DNA of 64,000 bases. It comes from CAWFZT01 sp963820415. GTDB lineage: Bacteria; Chloroflexota; Anaerolineae; Anaerolineales; Anaerolineaceae. The notes under the pieces were generated by a model. The model was not told the origin of the DNA and did not search any database. It saw nothing but the letters and a program-made list of their open reading frames with translations. The DNA lies in NCBI GenBank assembly GCA_963820415.1, contig CAWFZT010000004.1:496001-560000 (forward strand), in the 5' to 3' direction. Positions 58,304 to 64,000 of the stretch are shown piece after piece; within the stretch, counting starts at the first letter, position 1; every line of letters starts with the position of its first letter. A program made the position numbers and the translations under genes.

Positions 58304-59121
58304 GGGTTCATCGATTCTTTTTCAAAACTTTTTCCCAAATTCTCTTCGGACTTAACAGGGGCGCCCAATTTTCGGGATAACTCCTGGCTGGCGGCAAGGA
58401 CATGCCGAGCCAGTTCCTGGACGCGTTCTGGAGGAACACGGGTGACTGGAGCGGCGATGCCCAACCCGGCTATAGGCTGACCCATGTGGTTATAGACCGG
58501 GGCAGCAATGCCCATGGCGCCGAAGTCGGTTTCCTCGTAAGATGTGGCATAACCACGCTCACGGATTGTTCTCAACTCGGCACGCATCGTCTCTGGAGAA
58601 ACGATTGTATTGGGCTTGAGTGGAATCAATTTAATCCCATTCAAAATCCGTTCGATCTCCGCATCGGGCAAAAAGGCCCATAAAACTTTAGCAGATGCAC
58701 CGGCATGCAAATGAAGCGGTTCCCCTACTCTGATCGCCAGGCGGACGGGCTGGCGACTTTCGACCATCTCGATCCACATGGCAAAATAACCGTATCGCGC
58801 CGATAGCACTGCGCTCTCATTGGTGGATGCGCACAGAGATTCAAGCACCGGTAGGGCATTATTGCGCAGGTCGAGATTGGTCAGTGCCAGGGTACCCCAG
58901 CGGATTAATTGATATCCCAACTGGTAACCCGGGCCATGCGGTTCGCGCACGATTAATCCGTGACATTCCATGGCTTCCAGCATTCGGTGAGTGGTGCTCT
59001 TAGGCAGTTGGATGCGCTTGCTGATTTCAGTCAGGGTCAGAATTTGTTCGCTTTCGGTGAAAGCATTCAAGATCAGACACACCCGGTTGAGTGTGCTGAT
59101 TCCAGAATCACTTACGACCAT
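58300..59121 (-). CDS. IclR-family transcriptional regulator
   Basis: This 273-residue protein has an N-terminal winged helix (about residues 10-70: LNRVCLILNAFTESEQILTLTEISKRIQLPKSTTHRML) and a C-terminal effector-binding domain with YATSYEETDFGAMGIAAPV, typical of IclR. Such proteins bind small organic acids or aromatic compounds and repress or activate nearby catabolic genes. It is embedded in the operon, with overlaps of 14 bases with hisC upstream and four with the aminotransferase downstream, so it is probably an operon-specific, autoregulated switch. Confidence 0.94.
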   Translation of the reverse strand: MVVSDSGISTLNRVCLILNAFTESEQILTLTEISKRIQLPKSTTHRMLEAMECHGLIVREPHGPGYQLGYQLIRWGTLALTNLDLRNNALPVLESLCASTNESAVLSARYGYFAMWIEMVESRQPVRLAIRVGEPLHLHAGASAKVLWAFLPDAEIERILNGIKLIPLKPNTIVSPETMRAELRTIRERGYATSYEETDFGAMGIAAPVYNHMGQPIAGLGIAAPVTRVPPERVQELARHVLAASQELSRKLGAPVKSEENLGKSFEKESMNP

Positions 59122-60214
59122 AAATTACCTCTTCTAGAGTCTTTACCAGGCGTTCGTTCTGTTCAAGGCTGCCAATTGAAATTCGGGCAAAGGCCGGCAG
59201 ATCATAGGCAACGCATGGCCGGATAATCACGCCTTTTTGCATCAAGTTTTCGATAATATCGCATGCACTGGGCCCAAGCTCAACTAGAATGAAATTGGCC
59301 TGTGTTTTCACGTAGTTTAAATCCAGACGATCCAATTCTTTGTAAAGATAATCGCGCCCTGTCCGGTTGACCAAAAGAGTGCGATTGAGGAAGTCGTCGT
59401 CATCCAAAGCAGCTTCGCCAGCAATCTGTGCCAAAAGGTTGACCGAAAAGGGTTCTTTAACCGTATTTAAATGCGAGAGGACGGAAGGAGACCCGATGGC
59501 GTAACCAAGGCGCAGTCCGGCGAGCCCATATATTTTCGAAAAGGTGCGCATCACCATGATATTTTCGCGGCCTTCGCGTACGTAGCTCAGTGAATCCGGG
59601 ATCTTCAGGTCATCTACGAATTCAAGATAGGCTTCATCGAAGATTACTAGAACGTGATCGGGGACACGTTCCAGGAACCGGCTGACTTGATCAGAAGAAA
59701 CGACTGTGCCGGTTGGGTTGTTAGGATTGCAGACAAAGATCAGCTTGGTTTGCCTGGTAATCGCGTCTGCCATCGCTGCTAAATCCAGGCTGTAATTCTT
59801 CAACGGTGTCTTGACCAACCTGGCGCGCATTCCATAAGAATAGATATCGTAAATAGGAAAGGATGATTTCGAGACAATTACTTCACTGGTTTCATCCAGG
59901 AAGGCCATGCAGGTCTCCAGAATCAGGCCGTCTTCGCCGTTGCCAACAATGATCTGTTCGGGTTTGACATTTAGTTTTAGCGCCAGGGCATTGCGCAGAT
60001 TGTAACTTTGCCCATCCGGGTAGAAATTGACCTTGGCCAGGGATTGGTAAAGAATGGCTAATGCCTTAGGCGAGGCGCCCAACGGATTTTCATTAGAAGC
60101 TAACTTGATGACGTCCCGAACACCATACTGGCGTTGGACTTCTTCGATCGATCGGCCGGGTTTGTATGGTGGAATTGAATCCAGGCCAGGTTGTGGGGCT
60201 ACTCTAGTTTTCAT
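59108..60214 (-). CDS. hisC: Histidinol-phosphate/aromatic aminotransferase (HisC family)
   Basis: The 368-residue PLP enzyme has IKLASNENPLGASPKAL at the N-terminus, FVCNPNNPTGTVV, VIFDEAYLEFVDD and the PLP-lysine motif MRTFSKIYGLAGLRLGY. HisC-type enzymes also act on phenylalanine, tyrosine and tryptophan. No other his gene is in the window, while IOR and an ADP-forming acyl-CoA synthetase are directly upstream, so an aromatic amino acid role is more likely than histidine synthesis. It starts six bases after the synthetase stop. Confidence 0.87.
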   Translation of the reverse strand: MKTRVAPQPGLDSIPPYKPGRSIEEVQRQYGVRDVIKLASNENPLGASPKALAILYQSLAKVNFYPDGQSYNLRNALALKLNVKPEQIIVGNGEDGLILETCMAFLDETSEVIVSKSSFPIYDIYSYGMRARLVKTPLKNYSLDLAAMADAITRQTKLIFVCNPNNPTGTVVSSDQVSRFLERVPDHVLVIFDEAYLEFVDDLKIPDSLSYVREGRENIMVMRTFSKIYGLAGLRLGYAIGSPSVLSHLNTVKEPFSVNLLAQIAGEAALDDDDFLNRTLLVNRTGRDYLYKELDRLDLNYVKTQANFILVELGPSACDIIENLMQKGVIIRPCVAYDLPAFARISIGSLEQNERLVKTLEEVIYGRK

Positions 60215-60220
60215 GGAAAA

Positions 60221-62254
60221 TCAGCTCCGTAAAACAACTCTAATATCACCAACTAATACTCCGTGGGAGAGCAAGAAAACCGGGTTTATATCAAGCTCGG
60301 ATATCTGCGGGAAAAGGAAAGGCAGCTCTGAAACCCTGGTGATTAATTCAGCCAGGGCATCAAGATCACCGCCTGGCTGGCCGCGTGTACCCTGTAACAA
60401 AGGAAGGGATTTTAACTCCTTGATCATGTGATATGCGGTTTGGTTGGATACAGGAGCCAAGTGAAGGGAAACATCGCGGATAATTTCGGTGTAAATGCCG
60501 CCTGCGCCCAGTAAAATGATCGGGCCAAACTGTGGATCGATGGAGATACCCAGAATAATTTCCTGGATTTTCTCTACCATTGGATAAATAATAACCCCGC
60601 TGAATGATTTGTCCTTAGCAATCTGAACGAGTTTCGCATAGGCACGCTCGGCGCTGGCTTTGTCCTGGATATTCAGGACTACTCCCCCGAAATCGGATTT
60701 ATGCAGGATTTCGAGGGAAACCACCTTCATCACCGCCGGGTATCCGATTTCCTGGCATCCCTGGATAGCTTCATCCAGGGTGGTTGTAAGACGGAAGGGA
60801 GGAACGGGGAAATGATTCCGCCGTAGCCATTCCATTGCCTCCGGTTCGAGGACTATATTGCCAGTGGCGTGCGGCGCTTCACCGGTTGGCTCAGGTAGGC
60901 AGGGATAATCCAGGGGTTTGTCGGGCTGTTTCGCATACCAGGCCATGTGCGCCAGCACGACCGCAGCTCTTTCTCCACTGAGAAAATTTGGAATCCCGTT
61001 AGATTCTAAGAATTCAATGCTTTTCTTGACCACCGGCCCGGCCATAAAATTGGCTGCCACAGGTTTGCAAATGAATTGAGCAGCAGAAACGATCCCTTGG
61101 GCCATGGAAAGCGAGTTAAGATAAGGAGTAGCGACATTGATCGCCACAGCTGAATCGAACTCCCCCAAAACTGAGGTCAACGCGCCCTGAAATTGATCTC
61201 CGGTTCCCTGAACGGTCAGGTCGATTGGATTATTCAAAGAGCAGTTCGCTGGTAAAAAGCCTTTCAGGTGCTCTTTCATTTCCTGATTGATTTCCCCAAC
61301 CTCTAATCCAGCTCTTTCAGCCTGGTCGGCAGTCAGGATCCCCGGCCCGCCGGAATTGGTCACTATGGCAATCTTGTTTCCCTTGGGACAGGGCAGGCTA
61401 ATAAAACCTTTGCACAGATCGAACATTTCTTCAACCGAAGAGACTCGGATGGCGCCGGATTCAGATAGAACCAAATCGTAAATTGCATCCGATCCGGCCA
61501 TTGATCCGGTATGCGAAAGAGCGGCGCGCTGTCCCGATTTTGACCTGCCCGATTTGATCACCACGAGAGGTTTTTTACGGGTAAAATTACTGACTGCCTG
61601 CCTGAAAGCTCGGCCATCGGAAACACTCTCGATATAGAGGGCAACTACTTTGGTTTCAGCATCTTCGGCCAGGAAGGGTAGCAGTTCAATTTCGTCCAGA
61701 TCGGCCCGGTTTCCATAAGAAACAAATTTTGAGATGCCGACCCCCTGCTCTTCAGCCCAGGATAAGACTGCTCCCCCTAATGCCCCGCTTTGTGAGATAA
61801 AAGCCATTTTTCCTGCGGGTGGACGCGTTTCCAATGTGGCGAACAAATTGTGGGCAGTGTTGACGATTCCAGCGCAGTTAGGCCCAACCACACGGATGCT
61901 GAAATGGCGGGCTTCTTGCATGATTTCAGCTTCTCCGGAATGGTTGCCGACCTCGCTAAAGCCAGAGCTGATAATAACGGCTGCCCTAATACCAGCCTCG
62001 CCACACTCGCGCAGAATACCAGCGACGGTCGGCGCGGGTGAGGCGATGACTGCCAGGTCAACAGAGTCTCCAATCTTGCTAACCGTCTCAAAAGCTGGGA
62101 CTCCAAAAGCGGACTGAGCCTTTGGATTACAGGCATATACGTTAGAAGCTCCACCTTCCACAAGTTGTTTGACTAATTCGTAGCCCAGTTTACCTTCGGC
62201 CATCGAACCGGCTACTACAATACCGCGGGGATAGAACAGGTCTTGTAAGGTCAT
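60221..62254 (-). CDS. Acyl-CoA synthetase (ADP-forming), fused alpha-beta
   Basis: The 677-residue protein has the CoA-binding Rossmann domain (GIVVAGSMAEGKLGYELVKQL), the phospho-histidine region ALSHTGSMAGSDA (about residue 250) and the C-terminal ATP-grasp part (GYPAVMKVVSLEILHKSDFGG). It converts acyl- or arylacetyl-CoA, ADP and phosphate to acid and ATP. It is a diverged paralogue of 2032-4143. Its start overlaps iorB by four bases, so its natural substrates are probably the indoleacetyl- or phenylacetyl-CoA made by IOR. Confidence 0.92.
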   Translation of the reverse strand: MTLQDLFYPRGIVVAGSMAEGKLGYELVKQLVEGGASNVYACNPKAQSAFGVPAFETVSKIGDSVDLAVIASPAPTVAGILRECGEAGIRAAVIISSGFSEVGNHSGEAEIMQEARHFSIRVVGPNCAGIVNTAHNLFATLETRPPAGKMAFISQSGALGGAVLSWAEEQGVGISKFVSYGNRADLDEIELLPFLAEDAETKVVALYIESVSDGRAFRQAVSNFTRKKPLVVIKSGRSKSGQRAALSHTGSMAGSDAIYDLVLSESGAIRVSSVEEMFDLCKGFISLPCPKGNKIAIVTNSGGPGILTADQAERAGLEVGEINQEMKEHLKGFLPANCSLNNPIDLTVQGTGDQFQGALTSVLGEFDSAVAINVATPYLNSLSMAQGIVSAAQFICKPVAANFMAGPVVKKSIEFLESNGIPNFLSGERAAVVLAHMAWYAKQPDKPLDYPCLPEPTGEAPHATGNIVLEPEAMEWLRRNHFPVPPFRLTTTLDEAIQGCQEIGYPAVMKVVSLEILHKSDFGGVVLNIQDKASAERAYAKLVQIAKDKSFSGVIIYPMVEKIQEIILGISIDPQFGPIILLGAGGIYTEIIRDVSLHLAPVSNQTAYHMIKELKSLPLLQGTRGQPGGDLDALAELITRVSELPFLFPQISELDINPVFLLSHGVLVGDIRVVLRS

Positions 62255-62892
62255 TGGTGAAGGAACAGGTTGTCAGAAATGGTCTCTAACTCGGTTTCCG
62301 CGCCGGCCTGCAAGGCGAACAGGTTCCTGGCCGCACTTTTTGGCCACCTGGTCTGGATGGCTTTCTCGACCATCGCCAGGTTAAAAATGGTTCTTAATGA
62401 GGTTCTTTGAACGGCTGCGCCCAAAACGAAGAGATTGTCTGGTATTGGCTCATTCTTGCAAAAGGGTAAGTCTTCTGGTGACAACAGATAGAGGTTGGCC
62501 TTTGTCCGGGTAATTTGCTCTTTTACCAGGTCAAAAGCCGGGTAACTGGCTTTTCCCAGCATCACGGCTGTGGGGGCCCAGGTGTAACTCCACAACAAGA
62601 AATCGCCGCCTGGTTTGATAAAACGCACTGCTTTCAGCGATTCAGAAATTTCCATGGCAATCACCAGGTTGGCGCCTTTTTCGGGCAGGTTGGGTCCGGG
62701 GAACTGCCGGCCCAAGCGCACCTGGGCTTTTACGAAGCCCCCGCGCTGCGCCATACCTTCAGTTGGATAGTAATTGACCGAGATTCCCTGCAGGAAGGCT
62801 GCTTCGGTGAGCAATTCGGCAATAGTCAGGATGCCCTGCCCGCCCACTCCTACCAGGTAAATATCGTAGCTTTTTTGTACACAATTTTCCAT
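62251..62892 (-). CDS. iorB: Indolepyruvate:ferredoxin oxidoreductase beta subunit
   Basis: From ATG 62892 the protein is about 213 residues, starting MENCVQKSYDIYLVGVGGQG with the glycine-rich gamma-type motif GVGGQGILT. YYPTEGMAQRGGFVKAQVRLG is typical of IorB/2-oxoacid oxidoreductase gamma domains. The ATG follows the iorA stop by seven bases with TGAGG as ribosome site; a longer frame to 62976 overlaps iorA and is unlikely. Together with IorA it oxidises aryl pyruvates to aryl-acetyl-CoA and reduces ferredoxin. Confidence 0.92.
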   Translation of the reverse strand: MENCVQKSYDIYLVGVGGQGILTIAELLTEAAFLQGISVNYYPTEGMAQRGGFVKAQVRLGRQFPGPNLPEKGANLVIAMEISESLKAVRFIKPGGDFLLWSYTWAPTAVMLGKASYPAFDLVKEQITRTKANLYLLSPEDLPFCKNEPIPDNLFVLGAAVQRTSLRTIFNLAMVEKAIQTRWPKSAARNLFALQAGAETELETISDNLFLHQ

Positions 62893-62899
62893 GAAAGCC

Positions 62900-64000
62900 T
62901 CAATTATCCTGTATCGGAACTGGCTGGAGACTAAGCGCATCCAGGTTACAGGTAGCCAGGCAAAGGCCACAGCCATTGCAGAGTGCCTCGTTAATCATGA
63001 AAGTCCCATCTTCTATGCTCAAAGCCGGGCAGCCGGTGACGTTAATGCACAGCTTGCATACGGCGCATTTTTCGAGATCGACCACCACGGCGCCCTGCCT
63101 TTCTCCCCGCCGGTTGGTCTGGATAGTACATTCGCGCCGGGATAAGACAACTTTCACACCCGGAAGACTGATCGCCTGCTGAAGGGTCTGAACCGAAGAA
63201 GTCAAATCGTAGGGATCCATGATGAAGAATTGATCGATACCCAGGGCGGGGACGACCCGGGCAATATCCACTGTCTGGCTGCCTTGATTTTGGAAACAAA
63301 GAGCCGTGCCAGCATTTATCTGCATACCGGTCATGGCGGTCCAACCGTTATCCATGATGACCAATGTCAGAGGCACCTGGTGTTGGACGGCGTTGATCAG
63401 GCCCGGGATACCTGCATGGAAAAACGTTGAATCTCCTATGGTGGCGATGACTGGCGTCTTCACCCCGGCGTAGACAAATCCCTGGGCCAGTGAAATACTG
63501 GCTCCCATGGATATTTCGTTCCAGACAGTGTTGAATGGCGGATTCATGCCCAGGATGGTACAACCGATATCACCGGTAACCATCACTTCGTCTTTCTTGA
63601 AACGTAATTTTCTGAGGGCCTGATTGATAGCCATAAAAGTCCCCCGGTGGGGGCATCCGGCGCATACGGTAATTGGACGCTGTGCGGCCAATTGATCGAC
63701 CGAGTTTCCCTGGTAAAGCGATTCCGGGACGTTCAGGTCCAGCGCCACGGAGATACCCTGGACAACCTGTTTCACGCCATATTCACCGATGCGGCTGAAT
63801 GTTCCGTCGATTTTACCAATGATGCGACGCTGCAAGCCCAGGCGATAGGCAGTGGTATAGATTTCTTTTTCAAGGTAAGGTTCCAATTCTTCAAGGACAA
63901 GGATCGGATTGCATTGATCGAGAATCTGTTTTACTTCGATATCCGGGAACGGGTTAGGGACAGATACCCTTAAGATTGAAATTTTGCTCGAATCGAGTCC
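62900..64000 (-). CDS. iorA: Indolepyruvate:ferredoxin oxidoreductase alpha subunit, C-terminal part
   Basis: The frame is open to the window edge, so the 5' part is missing. Present are FPDIEVKQIL, then a thiamine-diphosphate-binding domain (VTGDIGCTILGM, ISMGASISLAQGF, ATIGDSTFFHAGIPGL, VIMDNGWTAMTG) and a C-terminal ferredoxin domain with two [4Fe-4S] motifs (CAVCKLCINVTGCP and CNGCGLCLATC). These are the features of IorA, which oxidatively decarboxylates indolepyruvate and related aryl pyruvates. At least 366 residues are visible. It is the first gene seen of the long operon. Confidence 0.95.
   Translation of the reverse strand, partial: GLDSSKISILRVSVPNPFPDIEVKQILDQCNPILVLEELEPYLEKEIYTTAYRLGLQRRIIGKIDGTFSRIGEYGVKQVVQGISVALDLNVPESLYQGNSVDQLAAQRPITVCAGCPHRGTFMAINQALRKLRFKKDEVMVTGDIGCTILGMNPPFNTVWNEISMGASISLAQGFVYAGVKTPVIATIGDSTFFHAGIPGLINAVQHQVPLTLVIMDNGWTAMTGMQINAGTALCFQNQGSQTVDIARVVPALGIDQFFIMDPYDLTSSVQTLQQAISLPGVKVVLSRRECTIQTNRRGERQGAVVVDLEKCAVCKLCINVTGCPALSIEDGTFMINEALCNGCGLCLATCNLDALSLQPVPIQDN

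Noticed and set aside
1..64000. CRISPR arrays, rRNA or tRNA genes, riboswitches
   Set aside because: No regularly spaced repeats, no tRNA-like cloverleaf and no recognisable riboswitch core were seen in the short intergenic gaps; a covariance-model search would be needed to exclude small RNAs.

Overview
The window looks like a chromosomal piece of a fermentative, anaerobic member of the Chloroflexota, most likely class Anaerolineae. This rests on the gene repertoire: a two-subunit-type glycine cleavage system, two ADP-forming acyl-CoA synthetases, an indolepyruvate:ferredoxin oxidoreductase, a sigma-54 factor in an otherwise Gram-positive-like setting with AGGAGG ribosome sites, and lipoprotein, TPR and molybdenum-hydroxylase families common in that class. 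Taxonomy is inferred, not proven. Coding density is high and no gene-free stretch exceeds about 300 bases apart from the ends of an insertion sequence. I saw no tRNA, rRNA or CRISPR array.

Layout. 1-9753 is mainly a minus-strand block of C2/C3 and amino-acid metabolism: start of gcvPA, gcvH, a tRNA-dihydrouridine synthase, an ADP-forming acetyl-CoA synthetase, a frameshifted glycerate kinase (plus strand) facing a glyoxylate/hydroxypyruvate reductase, an SDR-type L-threonine dehydrogenase, a P-loop protein, a SpoIIE-type phosphatase and a methyltransferase. 9757-12788 holds rpmF with a consensus promoter, hflX, an M28 peptidase and a truncated trmFO remnant.

12848-26080 is the most unusual region: a plus-strand sigma-54 island. 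It encodes sigma-54 (with a zinc-ribbon-like insertion), a soluble PAS/GAF histidine kinase, and an NtrC-like activator that stops without a DNA-binding domain. A small membrane protein, a giant 1820-residue TPR protein and a 912-residue TPR plus caspase/gingipain-like protein follow. Near-perfect -24/-12 promoters precede both rpoN and the small membrane protein, so the kinase, activator and sigma factor probably control the TPR/protease genes and themselves. An intact IS element (26083-27433, 7-bp target duplication) landed exactly on the stop codon of the protease gene.

27446-47230 is mixed housekeeping and sugar metabolism: alaS, leucyl aminopeptidase, a metallophosphoesterase, a frameshifted UbiB-family kinase, a tandem-patatin protein, an arabinose-type operon (FucI-family isomerase, araB, araD, a CxxC carboxymuconolactone-decarboxylase-like protein), an ABC exporter, a lipoprotein, a PfkB sugar kinase with a class II aldolase, and a methyltransferase.

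47318-64000 is one unbroken minus-strand run of 13 genes with spacings of -14 to +27 bases: iorA, iorB, acyl-CoA synthetase, hisC-like aminotransferase, IclR regulator, a second aminotransferase, pyrB, two sets of molybdenum hydroxylase subunits and a hydantoinase. Aminotransferase, IOR and ADP-forming synthetase together can turn aromatic amino acids into acids with ATP gain. The hydroxylases and hydantoinase point to N-heterocycle breakdown.

Data-quality warning: at least six single-base frameshifts interrupt otherwise conserved genes, four of them looking like a lost base in a homopolymer run. Sequencing or assembly error is the simplest reading, so these genes may be intact in the organism.
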